Origin: an uncultured Nitrosomonas sp. | GTDB taxonomy: Bacteria; Pseudomonadota; Gammaproteobacteria; Burkholderiales; Nitrosomonadaceae | Length of the DNA stretch: 64,000 nucleotides | NCBI GenBank assembly: GCA_902826115.1 | Contig: CADEDO010000003.1 | Span: 26,273 to 90,272 of the forward strand | Direction of reading: 5' to 3' | Shown: positions 1 through 8,729 of the stretch, one piece after another | Position numbering within the stretch: the first letter of the stretch is position 1 | Layout of the letters: every line of letters starts with the position of its first letter | Made by a program: the position numbers and the translations under genes | The notes under the pieces: model-generated | The model's database searches: none | Seen by the model: the letters and a program-made list of their open reading frames with translations, nothing else | Told to the model about the DNA's origin: nothing

Positions 1-151
1 AGAAATGATCCTCATCACGCTTGGCAGAAACCATATGCATAATCTGTTAATGAGGATCTAACTTGCTGATTAATTCTGAATCCGATAAATACGGATCAAT
101 ATTTACACGTGATTCAGGAATTAACCGGAAGTTAGTCAGTGCCTACTAAAA

Positions 152-1024
152 CTAGGCTTTCTTACTTTTTGCAACAATATCCAGAATCAATGGCGTCAGG
201 ATCAGTTCTATCGCCATGCCCATTTTTCCGCCTGGAACAACGATGGTGTTAGGACGCGACATGAATGAATCATGAATCATATTCAGTAAGAAAGGAAAAT
301 CCGCTTTTACTGGATCTTTGAAACGAATCACGACAAAACTTTCATCCAGCGTTGGAATTTCACGGGCGATAAATGGATTGGAAGTATCGACCGTAGGCAC
401 GCGTTGAAAATTGATATGCGTACGCGAAAACTGCGGCGTGATGTAATGAACATAGTCATGCATGCGACGCAAGATGGTATGTGTGACCGCTTCCGGAGAA
501 TAACCGCGTGCATTGGTATCGCGAAATATTTTTTGAATCCATTCCAGATTCACTATTGGCACAACGCCCACCAGCAGATCTACATACTTCGCCACATCGG
601 CCGTATCGCTTTTTGCGCCACCATGCAATCCTTCATAAAACAACAAATCAGATCCAGGAGCAATAGGTGACCAGGGAGTAAACGTGCCTGCTTTTTGCTT
701 CCAAGGCTCTGCTTCTTCATCGTTGTGAAGATATAAGCGTGTCTGTCCACTACCACTTGAACCATATTCTCTGAATAAGGTTTCCAGTTTCTCGAACTCG
801 TTGGCTTCGGGTCCAAAATGGCTGATTGCGCGCCCGCCATTTTTTTCTGATTCTGCTACAGCCTGTTTCATCGACTCACGATCATAACGATGAAAGCTAT
901 CTCCTTCTACAATGGCCGCTTTCAAATTTTCGCGACGGAAAATATGTTCAAAACTGCTTTTAACTGTAGAGGTACCTGCACCAGATGATCCGGTAACGGC
1001 AATAACCGGGTGTTTTTGCGACAT
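152..1024 (-). CDS. prkB: Phosphoribulokinase (Calvin cycle)
   Basis: Phosphorylates ribulose 5-phosphate with ATP to ribulose 1,5-bisphosphate, the RuBisCO substrate, in the cytoplasm. The 290-residue protein has a Walker-A motif near its start (GSSGAGTST, about residues 12-20), followed by EGDSFHRYDR, typical of the short proteobacterial kinase. The start ATG has an AAGGAG sequence 9 nt upstream. No other Calvin-cycle gene is in view, so the gene stands alone here. It fits an autotroph such as an ammonia oxidiser. The family is certain; prkB/cbbP naming varies. Confidence 0.95.
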   Translation of the reverse strand: MSQKHPVIAVTGSSGAGTSTVKSSFEHIFRRENLKAAIVEGDSFHRYDRESMKQAVAESEKNGGRAISHFGPEANEFEKLETLFREYGSSGSGQTRLYLHNDEEAEPWKQKAGTFTPWSPIAPGSDLLFYEGLHGGAKSDTADVAKYVDLLVGVVPIVNLEWIQKIFRDTNARGYSPEAVTHTILRRMHDYVHYITPQFSRTHINFQRVPTVDTSNPFIAREIPTLDESFVVIRFKDPVKADFPFLLNMIHDSFMSRPNTIVVPGGKMGMAIELILTPLILDIVAKSKKA

Positions 1025-1319
1025 TCTAATTTTCTCCTTAAAAAATATAACTATTCAGTTTACCGGCTCATAAAAGCCATCGATGGCAATTCTGTGCCCA
1101 TATGATACCTTCTTTCGGTTCATATTTGACAGGGCGCATCATTTGTATTTAGCTTCCGTTTAGATTCAACCTGATTTATATCTAAACGCTATTGGAACCT
1201 ATCGAATTCAAATAAGGTCAGATTGGTTGCTGAAATAGTTTCGGTATTGTATACCAAGATTATCAACAAGATGCGCCGGGTATTACTGTAATTACTGGAT
1301 TGATTCGAGGCTAAGTGGT

Positions 1320-1877
1320 ATGAGAAATTTAAAATGGCTTTTGATTACCCTATCATTGCTAGCAATCACGCTCAATAACTCGACACTGGTTAATGCAGAA
1401 GATGGTGGCGGGGATTCTGGAGGTGAAGACAGCGGGGATTTTGACAGTGGTGCCGATCACGACACAAACGATTTTCAGGACAATGATGGCCACCATCACC
1501 ATTCTGATCACCACCATCATCACTTCAATGTAGGCATTGGCGGATACTATGATCCCTGGCTTTGGAATGGCTACTATAGCTCGGGATTCTGGGGAGGAAG
1601 TTACTATAATCCTGGTTTCTTTGGGCCCGGTCTCTACGGTTATCGTACTTTCGGATATACCGATCCCTTTTTCACGCCATATTATACTTACCCACGCACA
1701 GTGGTTGCGCCTTCACCTCATCGCCCTCCCGCTTATATCCAGCAACAAACACCTCAGAGAACTGAATCAATAACCAGTTACTGGCACTATTGCAAAGATC
1801 CGGAAGGATACTATCCTCACATCAAAGACTGCCCAGGTGGTTGGTTGCGAGTCGCTCTCCAGCCAACCGCCCCTTAA
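1320..1877 (+). CDS. Secreted His/Gly/Tyr-rich protein of unknown function
   Basis: I do not recognise a family. The 185-residue product begins with a clear signal peptide (MRNLKWLLITLSLLAITLNNS...VNA, cleavage near residue 26). An acidic Gly/Asp/Ser stretch follows, then a His cluster (about residues 58-68), a Gly/Tyr/Trp/Phe-rich low-complexity middle and a C-terminal part with two Cys (YCKDPEGYYP, KDCPGGW). The composition suggests an exported, perhaps metal-binding, surface protein; that is inference. It lies 9 nt before the glycine-zipper lipoprotein gene and is probably cotranscribed with it. Confidence 0.75.
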   Translation: MRNLKWLLITLSLLAITLNNSTLVNAEDGGGDSGGEDSGDFDSGADHDTNDFQDNDGHHHHSDHHHHHFNVGIGGYYDPWLWNGYYSSGFWGGSYYNPGFFGPGLYGYRTFGYTDPFFTPYYTYPRTVVAPSPHRPPAYIQQQTPQRTESITSYWHYCKDPEGYYPHIKDCPGGWLRVALQPTAP

Positions 1878-1886
1878 TGGAGTTAA

Positions 1887-2441
1887 ATGCACATGATGAC
1901 CATACACAGAACAACAGCTTTACTAACAACGATTGGCATATTGACGGCTTGCGTTAATTTGCCAACCGGTCCCAGTGTGATGACATTACCTGGTTCCGGT
2001 AAAACTTTCGAACAATTTCGATATGATGAATACGAATGCCGGCAATATGCTTATGAACAGGTGGGCGGCGTCACTGCCCAGCAGTCATCCCGCGCCAGTG
2101 GCTTAGAAAGTGCTGCCGTTGGCGCTGGATTAGGTGCCATCGCAGGCACCGCAATCGGTGGCGGCAGTGGCGCCGCAATCGGTGCCGGCACGGGTCTGGC
2201 AGCCGGTGGATTGGTCGGATCGGGCACCGCCAGTACTTCCGCATACATCAATCAGCAACGGTATGACATCAGTTACATTCAATGCATGTATGCCAAAGGT
2301 CATCGCGTTCCGATATCCGGCAGAATCACAGCTGATCAACCGGCCAGCAATCCCTCCGGCACGAGAATTCTGACCCCGCCGCCCAATTTCACTCCGCCAT
2401 CGCCACCACCTGGCAATCCCCCTCCGCCACCGCCGCGCTGA
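1887..2441 (+). CDS. Glycine-zipper outer-membrane lipoprotein
   Basis: Putative exported lipoprotein of 184 residues. The N-terminus has a short hydrophobic signal ending in a lipobox-like LTAC (Cys about residue 22). A Cys-containing segment (YDEYECRQYAYEQ) comes next, then a long Gly/Ala repeat of the glycine-zipper type (AVGAGLGAIAGTAIGGG...), which usually inserts in or packs against membranes. The end is proline-rich (PPSPPPGNPPPPPPR), suggesting a periplasmic or wall-spanning tail. A GGAG sits 4 nt before the ATG. Function unknown; it pairs with the His-rich gene upstream. Confidence 0.75.
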   Translation: MHMMTIHRTTALLTTIGILTACVNLPTGPSVMTLPGSGKTFEQFRYDEYECRQYAYEQVGGVTAQQSSRASGLESAAVGAGLGAIAGTAIGGGSGAAIGAGTGLAAGGLVGSGTASTSAYINQQRYDISYIQCMYAKGHRVPISGRITADQPASNPSGTRILTPPPNFTPPSPPPGNPPPPPPR

Positions 2442-2676
2442 TTTTTTCAGTGACTGACTATCAATTCCAATCGTCAGTCACTGCATACTGTCTGCATACA
2501 GCGCTTGAATCCCCATTTTGTAACTAGAAATCTGGCGTCATCGCTAACTTGCTAATAACTGAGTATCGTATTAAGCTAAAATATGTACCCTAGATAGATA
2601 TTCAGCTTTATTGCTGAAATTTGAATTTTCTACAAACTGCAACTGAACCTTAAGACAAGACATTAGGAGTAAAATT

Positions 2677-3189
2677 GTGCATCCGATTGTACCCACTATC
2701 ATGGCACTTGGTGCCATTCTGTTTCTGGTAGGAATAACTGTCTATACACGGCTTGGCGTGCTACGCATCAACGTAGTCAATTTCCGTGGCAAAGAATATA
2801 GGCTTTGGCAATTTGTAGTGATTACTGTAGGCGCAGGCGTCGCGTTGATCATGTCATCGGTGCTAATCCACAAACATGTTCCCTATCAGCCTGACATAGA
2901 TCCCAATTCGATGCAGCCTCTGATGTCCAGCAACCTGAAATATGAATTGGAATCTATTTTATCCAGCATGAAAATTGATAAGGATGCCATGATGGTCGTT
3001 ATCAATCGGTTTCAGGTCGAATATCAGGAAGCTGCACAAAGAGGGGATATCAATACCATGGATCTGCTCATCATGGAAATTGCTTTCCGAGTGAGAACCG
3101 AATTGCAGAATCAGAAATATCCAGAACATCAGATTGAACGCGAAGTCGAGAGAATTGTCAGCGTGCTTAAGCAACAGACTAACAAATAA
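2677..3189 (+). CDS. Hypothetical membrane protein, two N-terminal helices
   Basis: Unrecognised 170-residue protein. It has two hydrophobic helices (about residues 5-25 and 47-67) and then a charged soluble tail rich in helix-forming residues (SSMKIDKDAMMVVINRF to the end), probably cytoplasmic or periplasmic. The start is GTG at 2677, chosen because AGGAG lies 7 nt upstream (2665-2669) and no better ATG exists. It is preceded by 235 bp without a gene. Context with the neighbouring small secreted proteins gives no firm role. Confidence 0.7.
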   Translation: MHPIVPTIMALGAILFLVGITVYTRLGVLRINVVNFRGKEYRLWQFVVITVGAGVALIMSSVLIHKHVPYQPDIDPNSMQPLMSSNLKYELESILSSMKIDKDAMMVVINRFQVEYQEAAQRGDINTMDLLIMEIAFRVRTELQNQKYPEHQIEREVERIVSVLKQQTNK

Positions 3190-3246
3190 ACCATTTTCAC
3201 GAGCTTTATCAGTGCAATCAATTCATTAATCATTAAAGGATTTACT

Positions 3247-3609
3247 ATGAAAAAAACCATTCAAGCGCTGTTCATACTATTTATCACGCTGTTAGCAACG
3301 CCTAACTTGGTAATGGCCGATCAATATCCGGACAAAGCGGTTGAGAAATTGGGAAATGGCTTAGCCAATGCAGTGACAGGTGTCGTTGAAATCCCCAAAA
3401 CGATCACTATCGTAGGGAATAGAGACGGTGTAGTGCATGGCATGACCGTTGGATTCCTGACCGGCATTGCCAATGCGGTTGGACGTTCATTAAGCGGTGC
3501 TTTTGATATTGCGACATTTTTGATCCCTACAACACCTTTTGTCAAACCGGCTTATATTTGGGATGACTTCAACCGAGAAACCACTTTTGTTGAAGCTCGC
3601 ATGCGTTAA
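3247..3609 (+). CDS. Exosortase system-associated-type small secreted protein (TIGR04073-like)
   Basis: A 120-residue exported protein with a Sec signal peptide (MKKTIQALFILFITLLATPNLVMA, cleavage near residue 24). The mature part has KLGNGLANAVTGVVEIPKTI and a Gly-rich helix (TVGFLTGIANAVGRSLSGAFD), then PFVKPAYIWDDF. This pattern matches my memory of the TIGR04073 family found beside exosortase/PEP-CTERM systems. No exosortase or PEP-CTERM substrate is visible here, so the link is by family resemblance only. AAGGA lies 7 nt before the ATG. Confidence 0.6.
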   Translation: MKKTIQALFILFITLLATPNLVMADQYPDKAVEKLGNGLANAVTGVVEIPKTITIVGNRDGVVHGMTVGFLTGIANAVGRSLSGAFDIATFLIPTTPFVKPAYIWDDFNRETTFVEARMR

Positions 3610-3620
3610 CGGTTATTGAA

Positions 3621-3649
3621 TCCCTGTTGGTGTGTGCCGCCAACAGGGA
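3621..3649. terminator. Strong hairpin between convergent genes
   Basis: A perfect 10-bp stem (TCCCTGTTGG / CCAACAGGGA) with a 9-nt loop lies 11 nt past the TIGR04073-like stop and 47 nt past the 3' end of the opposite-strand lipoprotein gene. There is no T-tract, so it may act as a bidirectional terminator or mRNA 3' stabiliser. Confidence 0.5.
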
Positions 3650-3696
3650 ACCGTAGCTCCTTAGCAAATCTTGCGCCTATCCATATTTCCTTCAAA

Positions 3697-4185
3697 CTAA
3701 ATCCCTGCAACCATTTTTGATGTGATAACCGGAATTTTGGTCGTTTCACCAGCACTGACCACGGGACCATCCTTCATTAAACACTCACTAAACTCGTAAC
3801 TCTCGAGCCCTTCGGGTAATTCAGCACTATCAATCAGTGCAAAATTGACACAATCTAACTTTTTAAATTGATATTGATATTTATCTGGCTGCTCCATGTC
3901 AGACGAAGCCAATTCATGAAACAATCCATCTTTGATCCACCAACGCCCTGATTCGGAAAAATGCTTTTTTGTACCATCCAGTTCTGTAAAACTGAATTCT
4001 ATCAAATAACCACCATCCGCCTTTCTGGTTTGCGTCCAGCTTTTTATCGAACCACCAGGTTCGGTATACTTTCCCTCCCATACTCCGATCAATTTGACAT
4101 CAATGGATGGACGTTGATTAGCATCCGAGATAGCTTCACAGCCCAACAAAGCTATTAACAACACCGTCCAGCAAATCTGTTTCAT
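3697..4185 (-). CDS. Hypothetical lipoprotein
   Basis: A 162-residue protein with a lipoprotein signal (MKQICWTVLLIALLGC, lipobox LLGC, Cys16). The mature part contains IGVWEGKYTEPGGS and GGYLIEFSFTELDGTKKHFSESGRWWI, a beta-rich pattern like small lipocalin-type lipoproteins that bind or sense ligands; this resemblance is weak. Two more Cys occur near the C-terminal half (KKLDCVNF, FSECLMKDG), perhaps forming a disulfide. Monocistronic and convergent with the upstream cluster. Function unknown. Confidence 0.7.
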   Translation of the reverse strand: MKQICWTVLLIALLGCEAISDANQRPSIDVKLIGVWEGKYTEPGGSIKSWTQTRKADGGYLIEFSFTELDGTKKHFSESGRWWIKDGLFHELASSDMEQPDKYQYQFKKLDCVNFALIDSAELPEGLESYEFSECLMKDGPVVSAGETTKIPVITSKMVAGI

Positions 4186-4333
4186 TATTATTCCTTCTTT
4201 TCTTATAATTTATTTGAATATTATGTTTAAATCAGCACAAAAAACTAATTGAGTTTTCTGGAGATAGCATAACTCCAATCTTCGTGAAGATCACCCTAGG
4301 CGTCGGCAATAAGATTATCAAATATTTTCCTAA

Positions 4334-4774
4334 TCAACGGACACTCTTCCACTTCCAGCGCAACAATACGCGCAATCGCCTGAACACTTCTGCATCAATG
4401 CCATCCGGCAATATCACCACGCTGCGAGTCAGAAATTTACCGACTGGTTTCAGGTTCAGAACAGTCATGTAAGGCGCTACAAAAGTACTACTTAAGATGG
4501 TGCAGACAACTGATTCACCAGCACGGGTAGTCAAAGTACATTGCATGTCATCAGATAGCTCAAAAGCAACGACAGCGCTGCTCGCGGAGAGCAATGCTTC
4601 TTGCCTCGAATAATAGATTAGGCTGATAATCGATAAGATAGCGATGACTGCTTTAGTGCTCATAGGCAATATCAGCGGCCATAACAAACCCGCTGCAACA
4701 CAATGAGCGATACTCAGGACAGTCGCAAGTCGAAATGAGGGTTTACGCTGAACGGACAAAATGATCATATTCAA
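4334..4774 (-). CDS. YgfX/CptA-like membrane protein
   Basis: A 146-residue protein with basic N-terminus (VQRKPSFRLATVL), two hydrophobic helices (about 20-52), and a beta-rich C-terminal half ending in FRRLRVLLRWKWKS, as in the YgfX family (PF07254). In gammaproteobacteria YgfX is linked to the succinate dehydrogenase assembly factor SdhE. Here no sdhE is seen, but it is divergent to ygfZ, a common association in proteobacteria. Assignment rests on topology and context, so it is moderate. Confidence 0.6.
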   Translation of the reverse strand: MNMIILSVQRKPSFRLATVLSIAHCVAAGLLWPLILPMSTKAVIAILSIISLIYYSRQEALLSASSAVVAFELSDDMQCTLTTRAGESVVCTILSSTFVAPYMTVLNLKPVGKFLTRSVVILPDGIDAEVFRRLRVLLRWKWKSVR

Positions 4775-4868
4775 ATCATTTACGGATAGACAACCGTTAT
4801 AGAAAGCACAAATTCTGAGTCATTGCTTCTCTTCATGACACCAAGGAGCAATTTGTCAAGATCCAGGA

Positions 4869-4896
4869 TTTTCATTCAGACAGGATATCGTATAAT
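4869..4896 (+). promoter_or_regulatory. Putative sigma70 promoter of ygfZ
   Basis: TTTTCA (4869-4874), 16-nt spacer, then a perfect TATAAT (4891-4896), about 30 nt before the likely ygfZ ATG. The -35 is weak. Confidence 0.4.
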
Positions 4897-4925
4897 TACG
4901 CTCTTTGATTACTCGTAGTATTCAT

Positions 4926-5966
4926 ATGAATCCAGCCTGGCATACTCATTTACGCAGTCATCACGCTATTATTGAAAATAATCACGTGATTCATTTTGGT
5001 AATATGGCAGCGGAGCTTAGTGCCACGCGAACGGATACTATTATGACCGACCTTTCACACTTTGGCTTGATCCGGTTCTCTGGGGAAGACGCACAACCCT
5101 TTTTGCAAGGTCAGCTCAGTTGCGATGTGCGGGAGATTAGTCTGCAAAAAGCGCAATATGGCAGTTATTGCACGCCCAAGGGCCGGATGCTGGCCAGTTT
5201 CCTGCTGTGGCAGCACCATGATGACTGTTTTATGCAACTTCCCGCCAGTTTGCTCGCTTCTGTCCAAAAACGTTTATCGCTCTTTGTGTTGCGTTCCAAA
5301 GTACAAATAACGGATGCAAGCGACACTTGGATCCAAATGGGTATCGCTGGACAACATGTTGCTGCCTTGTTTGAAGAAATAACAGGCCTAAAACTCAGTT
5401 CAGATCAACCCATGCATATTATCCATACCGAGAAAGTCGGCATACTTTGCTTTTCCCAGCACCGTATGCAGCTAATCACATCTACTGAAAACGCCCCCGC
5501 TCTCTGGGAACGATTGAGTCAATATGCCAAACCTGTCGGCATCGGTTGCTGGGATTGGTTGAATATTCGCTCTGGAATTCCGATCATCTTGCCTGAAACC
5601 CAGGAAGCATTCTTGCCACAAATGGTCAATCTGGATGCCATCGGGGGCATCGGTTTCAAGAAAGGCTGCTATCCAGGGCAAGAGATTGTTGCACGTACTC
5701 AATATCTTGGAAAATTGAAGCGACGTATGTATTTGGCCCATATTGCCACAACGCAGATGATACAACCTGGCGATGCGCTGTACAGTATGGATATGGAGGA
5801 TCAATCTAGCGGCAATATCGTTAATGCTGCGCCATCACCATGCGGCGGTTTTGATGTATTGGCCGTTATTCAGCAAAGCAGTGCTGAATCTCATGAGATT
5901 CATTGGCGATCCCTGAACGGCCCTGCGCTTGACATTCAATCTCTGCCGTATTCGTTGAATACGTGA
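4926..5966 (+). CDS. ygfZ: YgfZ/GcvT-domain folate-binding Fe-S cluster protein
   Basis: Tetrahydrofolate-dependent protein that helps maintain or repair certain iron-sulfur enzymes. The 346-residue product carries the family signature KGCYPGQE (about residues 246-253 of the ATG form), whose Cys is essential in homologues, followed by RTQYLGKLKRR. The ATG at 4926 is preferred over an in-frame TTG 21 nt upstream because homologues begin with a similar MNPAW-type end; neither has a strong ribosome binding site. Divergent from the YgfX-like gene. Confidence 0.92.
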   Translation: MNPAWHTHLRSHHAIIENNHVIHFGNMAAELSATRTDTIMTDLSHFGLIRFSGEDAQPFLQGQLSCDVREISLQKAQYGSYCTPKGRMLASFLLWQHHDDCFMQLPASLLASVQKRLSLFVLRSKVQITDASDTWIQMGIAGQHVAALFEEITGLKLSSDQPMHIIHTEKVGILCFSQHRMQLITSTENAPALWERLSQYAKPVGIGCWDWLNIRSGIPIILPETQEAFLPQMVNLDAIGGIGFKKGCYPGQEIVARTQYLGKLKRRMYLAHIATTQMIQPGDALYSMDMEDQSSGNIVNAAPSPCGGFDVLAVIQQSSAESHEIHWRSLNGPALDIQSLPYSLNT

Positions 5967-6025
5967 AAGAAAGCACACGACCTTCATTCGTATTCAAAAT
6001 TTCTAGCGCTACTCAGTTTCGCTTT

Positions 6026-6712
6026 TTATTGCTTTGGCGGGTTTGAAAAACGCAGGCTATCCGGTGCATTAGTACCGCCCGTCACCACAAATGTCATGGC
6101 TTCCTCAGTCGTCCAATCCGTCAGTATTACGTTTTCCATCGGAATGATTTCTATATAACCCGAAGTAGGATTGGGTGCTGTCGGCACATAGACTGCAGCA
6201 AGTTTCTTTCCTGTGTCTTTATCATGCAAGACTTTGGTAATAAAACCAACCGCTTTCATTTCCGATGAGGGAAAGCTGATGAGTACGACGCGTTGCCCAG
6301 TCACGGGAGGTTTACTGATAGTATGTAAAAAACGTTTGGTAGCTCCGTAAATTGTCTGCACCAGAGGAAGTCTGGCCAGAATATTTTCGTAAATACCAAT
6401 CACTTTCTTACCAATGACAAAGGATGCTAGCAACCCAATGCCATATAAACTAACGATAGTCAGTAGCGCCGCCACTGCATGCTGAAAATTGGAATCCAAT
6501 AACCAACTGGCCGTGGTATCTGAAAATGGACGGACTGCATGTGCCATTCCGCGCAATAACGGAGCTCCCACACGAGCCAGTAAATTCAATAAAAAATCAA
6601 ATACCAGCCAAGTGACCCACAATGGTGCGACAGTCAAAAAACCAATAAGTATGTAGCGACCAACATGAGCAGAACGGACTGCTGGCTGCTCATCATTACT
6701 TTCTATCGTCAT
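6026..6712 (-). CDS. DUF502 family membrane protein
   Basis: A 228-residue inner-membrane protein with two hydrophobic segments (about residues 18-44 and 78-101). It has the DUF502 hallmarks: PLWVTWLVFDFLL near the start, then a soluble part with GFITKVL, AAVYVPTAPNPTSGY and ENVILTDWTTEEAMTFVVTGG. The biochemical function of the family is unknown; plant members (COV-like) affect development. Convergent with ygfZ, 59 bp apart. No operon partner is visible. Confidence 0.85.
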   Translation of the reverse strand: MTIESNDEQPAVRSAHVGRYILIGFLTVAPLWVTWLVFDFLLNLLARVGAPLLRGMAHAVRPFSDTTASWLLDSNFQHAVAALLTIVSLYGIGLLASFVIGKKVIGIYENILARLPLVQTIYGATKRFLHTISKPPVTGQRVVLISFPSSEMKAVGFITKVLHDKDTGKKLAAVYVPTAPNPTSGYIEIIPMENVILTDWTTEEAMTFVVTGGTNAPDSLRFSNPPKQ

Positions 6713-7196
6713 ATGCCGCCATTATCTCCCGCTAAGCAAACTGGTTTAATTCCTTTATATGATTTCATGCTTCGATCTTATACCTCTCTTTGTAATCAAA
6801 GAAAAAATCACAGCCACCCTATATCCAAAGGATTCGGAAACACTCAATCGGCTATGATAATATCATTTCACCAACGAGCGGCATTAATATTAGAAATATC
6901 ATTTACTAGCAAGCTAGAATTGTTCTTGGTAGAATCGACACGCTAGTTTCTTTAATTTCAACAGAAATTTACTAGTAATGAATGTGTTAGATCAATTAAT
7001 GATGCGATATCTGTTTTCTTTTGATTAAAAAAGAATTTTGGCCAACGTGCATCTCCTCATATTTATAAAAACAGCCAAAATACCTGATTGAAAAACAGCA
7101 TCGTTTTTAGACGGGCAAAATTAATAAATAACCAAACCACCGCCCACAAAGTATCTTTGTCGGGGTGCACTTTTATAAGAATGAAAAGGGACTGTT
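6713..7196. other. Gene-poor stretch before the dynamin-like gene
   Basis: 484 bp of A+T-rich sequence. I see no gene with family resemblance and no start with a convincing ribosome binding site. The only structured item is a short palindrome at 7146-7160, listed separately. Confidence 0.6.
7146..7160. promoter_or_regulatory. Palindrome ACAAAG-TAT-CTTTGT upstream of dynamin gene
   Basis: Perfect 6-bp arms around TAT, with outer CC/GG pairing after one mismatch, ending 36 nt before the start codon. It could be an operator or a 5' leader hairpin. No factor can be named. Confidence 0.3.
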
Positions 7197-8660
7197 ATGT
7201 CACATAGTTCAACACAAATTAATAAACACTTAAAAAGCTTACAAAAACACCTCGCTGATGAGCATCCAGATAATCCGACCCTAGCTAAGGCTGTAAAAAG
7301 TTTTAGGAAAATGGATTATGTCGGCCATAGCATGGGACTGCTCAGTGAAGATGAATCCTATGCGACCTGTGTGACATGGTGGCCCATGATAGCTGTATTA
7401 GGCACATTCTCAGCCGGCAAGTCGACTTACATCAACTCTTATCTGAATTTACCACTGCAACGTACTGGCAATCAGGCTGTTGATGATAAATTTACAGTGA
7501 TTTGTTACAGCCGACATAATGAAGCTAAAACGCTTCCTGGCATAGCGCTGGATGCAGATCCGCGTTTTCCTTTTTTTCAAATAAGCCGCAGTATTGAAGA
7601 AATCTCTGAGGCTGGGCAAGAACGTATCGATGCGTACCTACAATTAAAAACTTGCCCATCTGAAAATATCCGTGGAAAAATTTTGATTGACTCTCCAGGT
7701 TTTGATGCGGACAATCAGCGCGCTTCCACATTGCGCTTAACACAACATATCATCAATTTATCAGATCTTGTCTTGGTGTTTTTTGATGCACGCCACCCCG
7801 AGCCTAAAGCCATGCAAGATACGCTGGCCTATTTAGTCTCTGCCAGCGTTAATCGAGCTGATGCCAATAAATTTCTATACATTCTTAATCAGATTGATGT
7901 CACTGCCCAAGAAGACAATCCTGAAGAGGTCGTCTCAGCCTGGCAACGCTCGTTGGCTGAAGTAGGTTTAGTCACAGGACGTTTTTATCGGATTTACAAT
8001 CCAAGCGCAGCAGTTCCAATAGCCAATCCTCAAGTCCGAGAACGATTTGAGAAAAAGCGTGACGAGGATATGGCTGACATCAACGCACGTATGCATCAGA
8101 TTGAAGTGGAACGGTCGTACCGCATTGTTGGAAAACTTGAGCAGACAGCAAAAGGAATCAAAAATCAAATCGTCAACAAACTTTCAGATATGCTTACTAA
8201 ATGGAAAAGCAAAGTCATGATGTTAGACGGTCTTGCATTGGGTACATTGGCCATACTAGGAGGAACAGCTTTAACGATGACTGAATCCTGGGAACTGCTC
8301 AAAACATTTCCAACCGAGTTTTCTCAAGGTGAAAATTCTGCATTAGTAATCGCAGCATTTTTAGTGATAGGCATTTTATATACTCATTTCTCGATTCGCA
8401 GATTTGTTGCGAATAAGCTACTGAAAAAATTAGCCGATGAAATAGGCAATGATCACGAAGTATACAAACAGTATATGCAAGCATTTAATAAATGTACCGC
8501 CGCCTATCGCCCAATGTTTCTGCAAGGTCCTGCTGGTTGGAATGAGGTAACACAGCAAACTATCGATGAAATTATCAATGAGGCTAATGATTACATTCAA
8601 GAATTAAATGATCAGTTCACTAATCCATCTGGCAACGCGGATGAAAACACACAAGTTTAA
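7197..8660 (+). CDS. Dynamin-like GTPase with C-terminal membrane helices
   Basis: A 487-residue large GTPase of the dynamin superfamily, predicted to bind GTP and remodel or tether membranes. Visible motifs: G1 GTFSAGKST (69-77), a G2-type Thr at about 100, G3 DSPG (165-168) and G4 NQID (231-234). A helical stalk-like region follows (about 275-340), then two hydrophobic segments (343-361 and 381-399) that would form a membrane hairpin, and a charged helical tail. The G domain resembles EHD/bacterial dynamin-like proteins. Bacterial dynamins often occur in pairs; this one is single. AAGGGA precedes the ATG. Its cellular role is unknown; fusion, stress protection and phage defence are possibilities only. 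Confidence 0.85.
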   Translation: MSHSSTQINKHLKSLQKHLADEHPDNPTLAKAVKSFRKMDYVGHSMGLLSEDESYATCVTWWPMIAVLGTFSAGKSTYINSYLNLPLQRTGNQAVDDKFTVICYSRHNEAKTLPGIALDADPRFPFFQISRSIEEISEAGQERIDAYLQLKTCPSENIRGKILIDSPGFDADNQRASTLRLTQHIINLSDLVLVFFDARHPEPKAMQDTLAYLVSASVNRADANKFLYILNQIDVTAQEDNPEEVVSAWQRSLAEVGLVTGRFYRIYNPSAAVPIANPQVRERFEKKRDEDMADINARMHQIEVERSYRIVGKLEQTAKGIKNQIVNKLSDMLTKWKSKVMMLDGLALGTLAILGGTALTMTESWELLKTFPTEFSQGENSALVIAAFLVIGILYTHFSIRRFVANKLLKKLADEIGNDHEVYKQYMQAFNKCTAAYRPMFLQGPAGWNEVTQQTIDEIINEANDYIQELNDQFTNPSGNADENTQV

Positions 8661-8708
8661 TTAATTTACTCATCGATAAATTTGCTCTGCGCGCACTGCA
8701 TCTATCAT

Positions 8709-8729
8709 CCCCGTGGCAAAACCACGGGG
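8709..8729. terminator. GC-rich hairpin after dynamin gene
   Basis: Perfect 8-bp stem CCCCGTGG/CCACGGGG with a CAAAA loop, 48 nt past the dynamin stop. No T-tract follows. Likely the transcript 3' end. Confidence 0.5.

Noticed and set aside
1..42. Possible last 13 codons (ending ..HHAWQKPYA) of a plus-strand gene cut by the window edge
   Set aside because: Too short to support; other frames are also open for part of this stretch.
1500..1530. CAC/CAT run as a candidate microsatellite or CRISPR-like repeat
   Set aside because: It encodes the His cluster of the secreted protein; there are no spacers and no repeat unit beyond codons.
6665..6946. 93-codon plus-strand frame at the DUF502 gene start
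   Set aside because: Overlaps the DUF502 gene and lacks any recognisable domain or ribosome binding site.
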